Source: Malaya genurostris
Lineage: Eukaryota > Arthropoda > Insecta > Diptera > Culicidae
DNA length: 64,000 nt
Direction: 5' to 3'
Assembly (NCBI RefSeq): GCF_030247185.1
Contig: NC_080572.1
Span: 117,543,928 to 117,607,927, forward strand
The translations under genes and the position numbers were made by a program. Numbering within the stretch: position 1 is the first letter of the stretch; every line of letters starts with the position of its first letter. The notes under the pieces were generated by a model that made no database searches, was not told where the DNA came from, and saw only the letters and a list, made by a program, of their open reading frames with translations. Positions 1 to 11,305 of the stretch are shown here, piece by piece.

Positions 1-409
1 TGCTTCTTGCTTCTTGCTTCTTGCTTCTTGCTTCTTGCTTCTTGCTTCTTGCTTCTTGCTTCTTGCTTCTTGCTTCTTGCTTCTTGCTTCTTGCTTCTTG
101 CTTCTTGCTTCTTGCTTCTTGCTTCTTGCTTCTTGCTTCTTGCTTCTTGCTTCTTGCTTCTTGCTTCTTGCTTCTTGCTTCTTGCTTCTTGCTTCTTGCT
201 TCTTGCTTCTTGCTTCTTGCTTCTTGCTTCTTGCTTCTTGCTTCTTGCTTCTTGCTTCTTGCTTCTTGCTTCTTGCTTCTTGCTTCTTGCTTCTTGCTTC
301 TTGCTTCTTGCTTCTTGCTTCTTGCTTCTTGCTTCTTGCTTCTTGCTTCTTGCTTCTTGCTTCTTGCCTCTTGCTTCTTGCTTCTTGCTTCTTGCTTCCT
401 GCTTTCTGT
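1..409. repeat. Heptamer tandem array (TGCTTCT)n, cut by window edge
   Basis: About 58 head-to-tail copies of TGCTTCT run from the first base to about 409. Only a few substitutions are visible, near 367 and at the right end. A short TTTTAA-rich tract (411-435) follows. The unit length is 1 modulo 3 and contains no stop, so all three forward frames are open and read the same LLASCFL peptide. These are not genes. The true left end lies outside the window. Confidence 0.98.
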
Positions 410-2829
410 ATTTTAATTTTAATTTTAATTTTTAGTGTCTATAAGTATACAACCACATTAGAACCTACTTTTTTATATTCACTTACAGAAACATCCAAGA
501 AACAACTATAATCATGCTCCCGAACGGAACCAACGGTAATGGAAACTATCTCACCACAAATCTTCCGGAAAGGAATGAGAGTTACCCATCATAATGCAAT
601 ACCAGTTTTATCGACAAAATGGTTTAGAATCTCCTAGGCAGTGACCAACGAAATTTATGAAGTTTTCTACGAACTGTTGGCTATCACTTCCTATCTGTTA
701 GCATGTCAAAGCGATGTGCTTGAAATTTTCGTCTACAACCGTGATGTCGTCACTCTACAAAATTATCCAACTGCACCTTGTTAGAAACGATTTAAATTAT
801 GGAGGGTATCAGGTTCCTTTGTGGCGGCAAAATCTTCTTTGTTATGAAGCAAATTGGTCCTCTATGTAAACGAATTCTCCTACGCATTCATGCACTCGTG
901 GCGTAGGTGGCTCGAGTTTTTGACGCTACCAAGAAGTCAGAAAAAAGGTAACCAACCCAAATGAGATCTATATCATGAACAACCTAATTGTAAAGCTTGG
1001 AATGGCACAAAACCAGTGCACAGGAAAAACTCTAGGAGATAACGAAAAATAATTGGATCTAATTATGCTTTTTCTTCTGGTTATCGTACCTCTTGGCAGA
1101 ACGCAAGCCTCCAATTTCGCTACGAATGCCGCAGAATTTATGAGATAAAGTGTGCCAAAAGCATATTACTGTACAGGGTAAAGTTGACTTGAATAAGTTT
1201 TGCTAGAATATGAACGTCGAAAAATTTGGAGTGTTTATGCTATGGGAACAGAAGGAATAGCCTATTTAAAGTCTATAGAACAATCATCCCCCAACGGGCG
1301 TTAATTATTCAAGCTTTATTCGATTAATTGCGTCAAAGTTAGTATCAATATCATTGCGTGGACTCGTGGCAGCTCAATAACAAAATTGATATGAAAACCA
1401 CGAACAAAATGTAGACAGTTTCTGTCAGATTTTTTTTCGGAGCTGTACAATGCTTGAAAATCTATCATTCAATTAAGATAGGAGATTCTAAAAATAGATA
1501 TGACCACCCACAATGAATATTCAAATTGGTATCCCTGATCATAATTTTCCAACCAAGCCGATACATATAAAAACCGATGCATCGGGTAAATCGGACAAAA
1601 AATTTAAGGCAAAAAATTTATCGAATGTATTCATCAGTTTTTGCAGGCGTAATAATGTTTAAAGTCATGTTCCGAAAGTTTTCTAAACTATATTGAATGG
1701 AAAAATTTAACCATCCAAATTTGTAGAATTTTGTACGTAGAATTGAAACGAATTAAACACGGTATTGAAAATCTATGAGCTCCTAAAATTGCGCGCCTAA
1801 ATCATTCCGTTCTTGATTACGGAACACGCTATTTCGAAATAGCATTTCATACATCATTCACCAAGTTTAGATTACCCCTTCCAAGTAATGGACGGTTATT
1901 TTTATTTTCTTTGATTTTTTTACATAAAGAGATAATGATTGCAAATGTTTAATTAATGTTAATTAAAACGTCAATTATCAGTATCGCTGGTGATAGCTAG
2001 TGAGCTTTATTTCAATCAGAGATCGTAACAATGAGGTAATAATTAATGTACGTGGGTAATTCCGCTGTTGTCAAATCCATAAGAATATAAAAATGGTCCC
2101 AAACCTACTAACATGGGCATCACTAGGGGATTGGGGGCAAAGCGGAGAACATTTTGGTTTAATGATTGATTTTACATTTTGAATGAGGTATTTATTGCGT
2201 ATAACACTTTGCGCTATCTTTAGCGACAAATAATCCGACTGAAAACTATTTTCATCTGGAATATTCGTAAGTAATTTAATTTATTTAAGTAATTGTTCAC
2301 AACGACTTAAACAAAACTTCTTTTTGTCCCATGTTTTTTTACAAAAAAAGTTCCATTTTGTTTTTCAAAAAGAGTTAATTACAAAGAAGACAATGAAAGT
2401 TAAATTCGATTTTGGGCTTCAAAATGGTATCGGTAGGATGGACCAGAATTTGCATCCACTCGGGAAAATTAAAATTACACGTCGTAAAGCGCTATGCAAT
2501 ACCCCGCTTTACCCCGAAAAAAATATTTTTTTTCCGAATCGTAGGAAACACGATAATACTCGGAAATGAAGCACTTAGTACATTATAGAAACTTAAAAGA
2601 GAGCAAGAATACTAAGAATTTTTTTTTTCAATCTGAATTGAGATGACTTACGTGCGATTGGATATCTCGAATAATCAAAACGACACACCGAAACAAAACG
2701 TGTTTCAAAACGAAATTCAATGTTTTTGAGTGGAAGTCACCATAATTCTGGAAAAAGCATGCATATTAGGCAACCTACCAACATGGCTTTAATCCTGTTC
2801 CGCTTTGCTCTTCATTCCCCTATATGCTA
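410..2829. other. Anonymous AT-rich sequence, no gene seen
   Basis: Stops are frequent in all frames. A short stretch near 1550-1590 loosely resembles an LTR-element RNase H strand but is too weak to call. The open stretch at 2324-2569 (+) has no recognisable motif. Probably old transposon debris. Confidence 0.5.
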
Positions 2830-2941
2830 TGTTTCCTGGAGTATGCCCTTCATAATCGCCCAGAATTTTTTAATTGAGTGAAGTTATGGTGAGTTGAACG
2901 ACTATTTGCGACACAAAAACAGCATCGTTGGCATCGTACCA

Positions 2942-3145
2942 TTTCCGGTCTGATAGTTCTATGCATAGGGCACTGGTCTTACAAGTCAGTTGTAATATGT
3001 TCGAGCCCCGACCTAGAAGGGTTCTTAGTGCCTGTAGGATCGTACTGCTAGCCATGTAATAATCCTGAACGCTAAGAATCGACTGCGAATTCTGTTGAAA
3101 CAGAAAGGTCAAACTCCACAAAATGTAAAGCCAGGATTTGGCTTT
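2942..3145 (+). mobile_element. tRNA-derived SINE, copy 1, with target-site duplication
   Basis: This 204-bp insertion lies in the catalytic part of the transposase relic. Its 5' part is tRNA-like, with ATGCATAGGGCACTGG, an anticodon-loop-like TCTTACAAG and a polymerase III B-box-like GTTCGAGCCCC. The 3' end is GCCAGGATTTGGCTTT. The flanks GGCATCGTACCA (2930-2941) and GGCCTCGTACCA (3146-3157) form a 12-bp target-site duplication with one mismatch. It matches the copy at 7428-7634 along its whole length. A cryptic minus-strand open frame (2870-3166) is an artefact of SINE plus transposase. Confidence 0.85.
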
Positions 3146-3486
3146 GGCCTCGTACCACTCCATCACCGGTTTCGCCTAATGGCACGAAGCCAGATCCGGC
3201 TCAAACAGAGTGTCACCATTGTGGGACCGGAGAAACGGTAGCGGGCCGTTGACTGCGCCGGTCGCTATATACGGCTTGCTGAATTTGCCGCTCCCATAGA
3301 TCGTCAGCCACATCAAGTACTTCTTGGCAAATTTATAGACCTTATTCTTAAGAAACCTCCCCGAAACATCCAGGCAGTACTTTCCGACGAAAAACTCCAG
3401 GTCGGGGATCTGTTTCGCGCCCGCTTTAATGTACGCCTAATCGTCCGTCAAGATGCTTTTCCTCTACATCAACCACTCGCGGTACA

Positions 3487-4815
3487 TTTTTACCTTTTTT
3501 TATAAATATAAAAAATAGGTATAGAATTCGCTCAAACTTTAGAAAATTTTTCCGAGGCCCGGTGGGCCGAATGTCATATACCAATCGATTCAGCTCGACG
3601 AACTGAGCAAATGTCCGTGTGTATGTATGTGTGTGTGTCTGTATGTGTGTTGTCAACTAAGAGGTCAAGATCTCAGAGATGGCTGGACCGATTTTGATCA
3701 AACTAGTCGCAAATGAAAGGTCTCCCCGTCACCCAGAACGCTATTGAATGGTTTGAGTTATACGAAGTTTTATGTCAAAATTTTCAGTTTTTTGACAGTA
3801 TCTGTCACAATTGACCTTGAAAACAGAATATATTTTCAGACTTAGATTCCGCACGGTAATACCTATCCAACAAGCCATAGATTGTTAAAATCCGTCCATT
3901 TTTAACGGAGATATCGAAAATTTTGGGTAACCGACTTTTTTCCCTATTCCAGCAGTAGAATTTTTTAGCGCTGTCTGGCAAAGAAATGCTTGGGAGCAAC
4001 ATAAAACACGATTTTTTATACCGTTACATACATTTGTTTTTAAGTACGCAAAAGACTGTGTACAGCATGATATTTTGCCTCGGACCGATTTAAGCACGGT
4101 TCGTTTTTGGCAACATAATCGTTCGAATATGCCATATGTAAAGAATTTTCGAGATGAAAGCAATTCTATATTTATATTAATTTAAACTACTTACAGCAAT
4201 AAATGCTGGAAAAACATAACAACCATATACCATTCGATTCAGTTTGTCGAGATCAGCAAATGCGCGTGTGACAAATAATTTCACTCAATTTTTTTCGGGG
4301 ATTGATGTTTTCTCAAAAAAAAGCCAAACAAATTTCAGAAACAAAAGTTCAATTAAAATAAATCCAATTTTATCCAATTTTGACTTCCGATTCTGGAATT
4401 GTAGGATGATGAATTTTTAAAATTCAAAGCGATATAGAAGATGACAATCCCGAAAAGCTTTAAAGTTGGACTCAAAAATATTGCAATTTATTCGTCATAT
4501 GGCCATACGAATCGGTTTGAGTTATGCTGGTTCCTGAATACCGGCTCTGGAAGTACCTTAAATTACCCTAAACTCTAAAGTGGAAATTACTTCGACATAT
4601 CATGGAATGTTTAATCGATAGTTACACTTTTAGATTCAAATTCGATCCGATTTGCAGTTTCGACATTACAGAGTAATGAGTGATTAAAATCTCAAATTGC
4701 CACTTAAAACGACGGACATTAGAATAATGTCATGAAAGCTGAAACAACAAAGAATATTCATGCATGCGGATTGATAAAAAAGGTATCATCTCACTGCTAG
4801 GTGGATTAAGCACGT
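3487..4815 (+). mobile_element. Interspersed repeat family 1, copy A (internally deleted)
   Basis: This copy is homologous to 39988-41830. It starts with the hairpin-like ACCTTTTTTTATAAATAT...ATAGGT. It contains a CCGAGGCCCGGTGGGCCGAA box, a GT-rich tract (about 3615-3650) and repeated TCTCAGAGATGG-like modules. It ends at GCTAGGTGGATTAAGCACG. Compared with copy B it lacks roughly the segment equivalent to 40830-41350. T-runs flank both ends, so T-tract targeting is possible. No protein is encoded, so it is presumably non-autonomous. It interrupts the transposase relic. Confidence 0.75.
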
Positions 4816-5159
4816 TTTTTAAATTATGTTTATCCGTTCGGTTGAGCACCTCCATTGTCCGCTGGATGAACCAGACGAAAGAATTGACCCCGTATTGAAT
4901 ATCTTCGTTTTTCTTCCACTGCCAGCTCATCAGTGGGTCGGTCTTCTTAAGCGATTTTACCACACGGAGCACGATCGAGTCTTTGATTACCAAATACTTC
5001 GGGATCTGGGTCTGGCTTGGATTTTCAACAACCGTGCCCATAATTTTTTATCGAAGCACTTCTTTCTTGGAAGTCATCGCGAGAACCACTTGACAGATTG
5101 TGATTGGTACATGTGCACATCATACTCTGAACTAAATTCATTCTAAACTTCATAAGTTT

Positions 5160-5512
5160 CCACCCGTAATAAAAGCGTAATATAAAGTTGTACCAAAAAG
5201 AAAATGTTATACTTTTATTCGGGACAGTCATATCTCCGGAACCAAAAGTCACAGCTATTTGATCTTCGAACTTGATCAATGGCCCAACAGTAGCTTTCAA
5301 ACGAGCCCAAGTTTGTTTAAATCGGTTCAGCCATCTCTGAGGAAATTGAGCGCGTTCAAAAATCTTCGAAAAGTGCACACACGTACACACACACATTTTC
5401 CGATCTCGTCGAACTGAGTCGAATGGTATATAACACTATGGGTCTCCGAGGCTCCGTTCGAAAGTCGGTTTTTCCAGTAATTCTAATACCTTCCATAGAG
5501 AAAGGCAAAAAT
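5160..5512 (-). mobile_element. Interspersed repeat family 2 copy (TGCCTTTCTC head), minus strand
   Basis: On the minus strand it begins TTTTTGCCTTTCTCTATGG, then AAAAACCGACTTTCGAACGG and the core ATACCATTCGACTCAGTTCG. A GTGTGTGTGTACG tract and TCAGAGATGGCTGAACCGAT follow. The same module order is found at 33942 and 45305. The open frames across 5025-5571 are by-products. Confidence 0.8.
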
Positions 5513-7414
5513 TGTTTTGATTTCTCATAGCATATTATCGCTGACATCAGCATTTCAGATCTGGTGATCAATAAGTTTGGTAAAATAATTACTGTTCTTT
5601 TTATTCAACCTTTAACAAGCCTTCATTTTGTGTTGAGATATGTGTCAAACACGAAGCTATAGCTACCCAAACGTGACCGAAGTACTCATTACGTGAGTAT
5701 ATTAATTTCTTATAACGAGATCTCTTGAATTACTTACTTTATATTCAATCACTAGTACCTATACTGGTTACAAATATTGACTGATACAACAAAAGGTTTG
5801 GTCATATTGGCCGCATAAACACGAAAAAAACTAAAACTCCTGAAAAGGTAGTCCAAATCTTGATATTAAAAGTGTCTCCTTTCACTTCATCGACAACTAT
5901 CAAATTAACTAGTTAAGTGAACAAGAAAGAAATTCAAAACATGGTCAAATTTAGTAAATCGATTTTATTATGATCATTAGGATTGCTTATATCTTTTAAT
6001 GTCTTTGAAGGCAAAATTGTTCGAGTCACTTATGCTAATAAGTTAAAAAATTCACAATATGTATAAATAAAAAAAAACATACGGTAGTATTGTGACTGAA
6101 TTTCGCCCAATCGCATCACTCCATCATTCGGCTATATATTATTTCTAGTATCGGAACGGCAGTGAAATTGGCATCAAGTCATCAAACTTTACAGATTTCG
6201 ATCTGGATGAAACTTTGTACACGATATCAGTGTGGCAAACAATTCATATTGAACGGATGTATAGACTAATTCGACTCATGACTGATTTTTAAAAAGTACG
6301 GATATATTTTGCAAATACCTTCTTCTAATCGTTGTAACTCAAACACTGTGAAATGTACACTTATGATGTTCAATAAGAAGTTGTGAGTATTGAAGTGACT
6401 ACTCTAAAAATATATACGCTAAAAAAACAGTTGAATGCTATTTAAAGTATTGAAAAATAAATCAAAGAAATAAAATTGAAAAATATGCATCTTTGTTTTT
6501 CGCTAAGTTTATATTTTGAACCTGTTAATAAAAGTAACATTCGACTTTAATTTGATGAGTGTTGCGCCGAGTAGTTATTCAATAACCTATAACTTCAAAG
6601 ACTGCAAAATTCAACAAAAATGTAATCAAACGAAACCGGAAAAAATACGCCGCTTTTGTTTGTTAAAGTATTGATTAAAATTCCGAGCCATTTTTCAATT
6701 GTAAGTGCGCCTCAACTCATACTTTAAATTAGAGCAATTCCAGGAATGAGTAGACGAAAGAGTGACAAAATCAGAATCGACCTTCTCCGATTTGAATTAA
6801 ACTTTGCACATGGCTTCAGTATGGCAAACCATAAGTTTTGAACCGATGGAGAGGTTAATCCGACTCACGACTGATTTTTAAAAAGGGCGTGTGTATTTTT
6901 GCATTTCACAAAAATCGGAGTAAGGGAGCTATCTCGGATCACCACTCAAAATCAATTGCATCCAGTGAAAATGAAACTTCTGGCCTTTCACTGTCAGTGT
7001 ATTCCAAATCATTCAAATGACTTTCGTGGTCATAATTAAATGAGATCCGCTGGACTCATCGTCAATTGAATAACCATACCTAGTCATTTGAAGTTTCGCT
7101 TGCTCCGTTTCAAAAGCGAATGAACCCACTTGTTTCTCTGACCCAGCCATCGACAGTAAACAAGTTCGAATGAATAGGCATGAACTCTCGATGACAGAAA
7201 ATTATTACGACCGGTACAATCAATAAAATGTGACGGTTGAATAAACGAAATGTGCGAATGAATAATTTTCGAATTTTTGGTATGCATTGAGATGTATTCC
7301 AAAGTATTAGAAATGAATATTGGAAGAGAAAGCAATAAATTTAAGTACATTCTGTGATTGACCGTGGTTACCGTTCATTTATTATCTTCAACCAACTGAA
7401 CATTCACCAGGAGC
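5513..7414. repeat. AT-rich sequence with a diverged direct repeat pair (about 6190-6320 and 6775-6910)
   Basis: Two stretches share the same order of motifs: GATTTCGATCTGGATGAAAC / GACCTTCTCCGATTTGAATT, then GTATGGCAAAC, then a CGACTCA(T/C)GACTGATTTTTA block. They are old copies of one repeat about 585 bp apart. No gene is visible in the rest of the interval. Confidence 0.55.
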
Positions 7415-7427
7415 TCATTTGATAGGC

Positions 7428-7634
7428 CCGGGTTGGTGGTTCAATGCATAGGGCGCTGGTCTTACAAGCCAGTTGTCGTATGTTCGAGCCCCGACCTAGA
7501 AGGATTCTTAGTGTCAGTAGGATCCATAGTACTAGCCATGCAATGATTCTGTACACTAAGAATCGGCTGCGAAGTCTGTTGAAACAGAAAGGCCAAATTC
7601 CACAAAAGGAATGTAATGCCAGGACTTTGCTTTT
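7428..7634 (+). mobile_element. tRNA-derived SINE, copy 2, intact with 13-bp target-site duplication
   Basis: This 207-bp element is flanked by perfect 13-bp direct repeats TCATTTGATAGGC (7415-7427 and 7635-7647). The tRNA-like 5' part contains ATGCATAGGGCGCTGG, the loop-like CTTACAA (which would read TAC if it were a tRNA) and B-box GTTCGAGCCCC. A unique middle (CTAAGAATCGGCTGCGAAG) and the 3' tail GCCAGGACTTTGCTTTT follow. The perfect duplication suggests a more recent insertion than copy 1. The open frame 7444-7665 is SINE sequence. Confidence 0.9.
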
Positions 7635-7647
7635 TCATTTGATAGGC

Positions 7648-8794
7648 GCTCTCTCAATCAATTGAAAGATATGTTTGTTAATTCAAGGAAGAAACTGACG
7701 TTGGTTAAATTGAGTTTCAATTGACGGTGCAACGGATGAAAAACTAAGTGTTGTCCATTCAGTATATCAGTGAGCGGTGTATGTATTGAGTATGAAGTAT
7801 AGTCCAATCAACTGATCGGCTGTGTATAGTCGTCTGGACACGTGAATCGCTTTGCTCTCATCAACTTACCGACTCTGCAAAAAAGACGAGTGTTCTTCCA
7901 ATTCTAATAGAAGTCAATGGAGAAACATAAACGTGTTTAACTGTTTGAGATATCGAGTACTCAAAATTCTGCATTTGTGGAACTAGAATCCATTCTATCA
8001 TTTGTCTAGTCATCTCAGGTAAATCTATTTTAGAATTTTTGGCCGGTACTTGTCACTTGCACAGCCAGTCATGTTTCCCTGTTATTTGAAGCAAGCAAAA
8101 CTAGAACCGCATGTAGTTTTGTCGTAACATTTTTTTTAGTATTTTATTATTATTAGTATTTGTTTTTGAATTTTTGAAGTGAAATTCTGGACTAATACGC
8201 CCATCTAAAAGCCTTTAACAAGGTTTGACCAACAACCTTAATATATATAATAGGGCTGAAAAGTCACCACTTGTGGCTGAACACCCAATTTAAATCTTAA
8301 TAATTTAATTTTAACTCATATAAAAAAAAGGGTTGAGCACCTGAAACATATTGATGATAATTTCGAACAGATGTACAGGAAGGTCCAAACACTGATAGAT
8401 GGCGGTATACTGTTTAATTTACAGGGTGGTCTGGAAACCACGGGTCAAAACTTAACGAGATATTTTTCGTTTTTTTTTTCGAAGGATCTTTCATCATATT
8501 TCACAGAACCCAAATTTAAAGAAATTATTCAACTTTTTATTTTTATTTTATTTTATTACTTTTAATAATACCTGAATTTAATAATAACTGAAGAAAAAAA
8601 TATTGCAATAAACTCCAATTGGTTCTAACGACTTTTGTTGTTGATATATGATAAATAACAATTCTGGTTTGATTCGATCAACTTTTTTTTAAACCAACAT
8701 TTGTTTGGAGCATTAAAACCAACATAAGTTTAAATCAAGCACATTTGGTTTGAATCTGCGATATTTCGGTTTGAAACAACTAATTGTTTTTGCT
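7648..8794. other. AT-rich sequence, no gene seen
   Basis: Runs of T and A are common. There is no recognisable coding motif, and the small open frame 8371-8565 looks like chance. Confidence 0.5.
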
Positions 8795-9070
8795 TTTCTC
8801 ATATAGAAGTAATATTGACTAGAAAAAATTGGCCCGGAGGGCCATGTGTTTTATAAAATTCGATTCAACTTGTCGATCTAAGCCAGTAGTCGGTGCATAT
8901 ATGTGTGTATGTGTGTATGTGTCAAATAATCTCACCAGGTTGTCAGGGAGATGGCCGATTTTCACGGAATCACTTAATTTCATCCGAATCCAACTTTCGA
9001 TTCCGGAATGGTCTGAGGACAGAGGGTCGCGTGTTGAGTTTTAAATCGACCACGTGGCTCGCTCAATTCC
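8795..9070 (+). mobile_element. Interspersed repeat family 2, truncated copy
   Basis: The copy begins with TTTTCTCATATAGAAG, then GGCCCGGAGGGCC, a degenerate ATTCGATTCAACTTGTCGA core and a TGTGTGTATGTGTGTATGTG tract. Modules GGAGATGGCCGATTTTCACG and CGAATCCAACTTTCGATTCC follow. Confidence 0.7.
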
Positions 9071-11152
9071 CTTTGCGCATCGTATTTCTCCTGTACTCTC
9101 CGAGTTGCCAGCATACATTTTATTATTTTGATGAGAAGTTTTATCACATAAATCTATAGTATGGGTTGGACATTACATGGATTCCAAAAAACAATGAAAA
9201 AATATTCAACTTTCACAAAGATTGAATGAAACAAAAAATGTGTTTATATGCAATGAAACGTCTGTGTGTTTGGCCGCCTTGTCGAGCCAATTTTATTTCT
9301 CTCTCCCTTTTCAAAATGCGATCAGGAAACCACAGCAATAAATGGCGGATGCGTTGAAACTGACTTTGTTTCACAGAAAAATACAAGACTTTATTTTTAT
9401 CGCGATAACATGTATGTTTTTATGTACAAATCGCATCTAAACTAAATTATCTAGACTTTGTCACGGTAGATTTATGATACGAGCCTTCAAAGCCGAGATA
9501 TTCGATGAACAAGTAAAGGTATGCATTTCCGAGCGTTCTAATTTTCAGCAGTTCTTCAGTCAGAAAAAATACAACATTACCGCTAAACTCAATGAATCAT
9601 TCTGATAATTTCACAGAATATTCTCAACTAAATTTCGAAGACATTGTCAGGTGGGTTTTTATATATTCGGCACCGTTTCCAAGAAAATTTAATTTGAAAC
9701 TGGACAATAGCAAAAAAAAACTACCACTTTACGGTACTGTCCTCAGCCCTTAAAAGATAAAGTGTGTGTTGGCGCTAGCCGGGACCCTACGTTGTGTTTA
9801 ATTAAATCCTCACTAGGATATTTCAGCGAAGCGATGGTAGCAATTTGTCGGTCGACCTTACTTGCATTCGCACTGCAGTAAACCGGTAGCGAACAGCAAT
9901 GCAACTAACGGGTTCTGCAAACAGCCACAGCGGTCACCAAAGCAGCCAAAGGACCAGAAGACGAACAGCCACAAACAAACAGCTGCACTGATAAAACTCA
10001 CAACTGGATGAACCTTGGCGGACTCTTGCCAATAAAAACTACACTATTATAACGTTTGAGTCACTTTATTTACTGACTATTGCTAGTGTATTTCACTTCT
10101 GCTGTTCGATACACTTCGGACTTTATGACAGATCAAAAACGGTCCGATTCTAATGCAGGTTTATTTGAGACTGACTGGTCTGATGATTGTGAACAGAGCG
10201 AGAAGATAAAATGAAAAACTGAGTTGCCAGAAGGGCCTGAGAAACTGACATAATTATATGAACGGTAGCACCAACTATCTGCAGAAGGCAGTGTTGGTAA
10301 ACAGTGTCGCCAGTAAAACTAGTGCGACGCAACAGTGTGTTGAAAACTGTAACTGTACTCCAATCGAAAAACCGATTTCGTCTATCCAGGCTCCCGGTTT
10401 TCTTTTAACGATCAGATATAGTAGTCATATATTCAAAAATATCAGCTGATTTTCATAGGTAATCAGCTTTTTACATGGATGTATCCCACCTTGACCACAA
10501 ATGATGTAAGATGGAATTGTCTAACGTAGTTGCATACCACTCACACGCCATTCCGGATACTGGGGAAAAAATTCCGTCATACTTCCCTTTCGAAGGAAAG
10601 AACTTCACCGTACTGCGACATATTTTTCCGAAGTTTCAGGCTTTGCTAAATCGTATTTTCCCATTTCGTACACTCTATTGTTCTCTTCACTGTATTATCT
10701 TTATTCCTGTCGACTGTGTCGGATGAAATGCAAGCATGAACTGACGAATACCACAGTGTTACATATGAGAATATGATTGATATGAGAAAGGCATCATTGC
10801 ACTACTAAGTGGATTTATATCTGAATACATTGTTAGAATATAAATTTCGTAAAAAAAGTGTAGGAAAACTTTCCGACTCAAAAAAAAATATACTTCAAAT
10901 TATTGCATTATTGACTCTAAGATGGCTCCATGGTGTGAAATTCCAAGCGGAAAAGAGAGACTGTAGAAAAAGATAAAGTAAAAGAGGCTATTGCAGATGT
11001 CAAAAATTAAAGTATTACATTTTGAACAACAGCGAAGACATTCAGTGTTTCGGGAAGCGCGTTACATACTCTATTATTTTAGTATTATTACACTAGTTGA
11101 AAATTGAATTTTCCTAAACATGAGCATGATTTCCCCTGTCTCGCAAACTTTG
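9071..11152. other. Anonymous sequence, no gene seen; family-2 tail near 10780-10815
   Basis: A segment at 9770-10035 is richer in CA and GC and contains a TTGGCGCTAGCCGGGACC string and a later AATAAA. It hints at an LTR-element remnant but was not called. GAGAAAGGCATCATTGCACT followed by ACTAAGTGGATT (about 10780-10815) matches the tail of the interspersed repeats. Nothing else is recognisable. Confidence 0.45.
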
Positions 11153-11234
11153 AATTTTTAATGTTATAATATCTTGAGAATTCCCAAATTGGCCCAAATT
11201 TTTAATGTTATAATATCTTGAGAATTCCCAAATT
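11153..11234 (+). repeat. Perfect 38-bp tandem duplication
   Basis: The 38-bp sequence starting AATTTTTAATGTTATAATAT occurs at 11153-11190 and again, identical, at 11197-11234. Six bases separate the copies. It abuts a SINE fragment. Confidence 0.9.
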
Positions 11235-11254
11235 CCCAAAGAATTTCCAAATTC

Positions 11255-11305
11255 AATGTATAGGGCGCTTGTCTTACAAGCCAGTTGCCGTATATTCGAC
11301 CGTTA
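11255..11305 (+). mobile_element. SINE fragment (5' tRNA-like part only)
   Basis: ATGTATAGGGCGCTTGTCTT followed by ACAAGCCAGTTGCCGTATAT and TCGACC matches the first 55 or so bases of the two full SINE copies. It breaks off inside the B box. There is no tail and no visible target duplication. Confidence 0.7.

Larger units (their letters stand above)
2830..5077 (-). pseudogene. Tc1/mariner (IS630, DD37E-like) transposase relic split by two insertions
   Basis: Read on the minus strand, an N-terminal part (5077 down to about 4830) starts MTSKKEVLR, has a TAA stop next, and continues with helix-turn-helix-like sequence (KYLVIKDSIVLRVVKSLKK). The catalytic part resumes at about 3480 with a DD pair (3440-3445). 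A stop (3437-3439) sits where the family usually has Glu. It continues with AYIKAGAKQIPDLEFF, KKYLMWLTIYGSGKFSKPYI and a second-Asp block ending in DLASCH near 3180-3200. The last block (about 2930-2830) retains a decayed FVP...IEKFWAIMK-like segment. The order and spacing match mosquito DD37E-type Tc1/mariner transposases (recalled, not searched). A 1.3-kb repeat (about 3487-4815) and a SINE (2942-3145) interrupt it. Several stops show that it is dead. Confidence 0.8.

Noticed and set aside
1..409. Telomeric repeat
   Set aside because: The heptamer TGCTTCT is not a known telomere unit, dipterans generally lack short telomerase repeats, and single-copy-like sequence follows directly.
1540..1610. 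Weak similarity to a retroelement RNase H strand (IKTDASGK)
   Set aside because: Only one short motif, with no neighbouring conserved blocks in any frame.
4730..5396. Several 100-120 codon frames that could be taken as host genes
   Set aside because: They coincide with the Tc1/mariner N-terminal relic or with an interspersed repeat copy.
9774..10035. Possible LTR-retrotransposon primer-binding site (TTGGCGCTAGCCGGGACC) followed by CA-rich sequence and AATAAA
   Set aside because: No paired LTRs, gag or pol motifs could be found, and I could not match the string to a specific tRNA 3' end.
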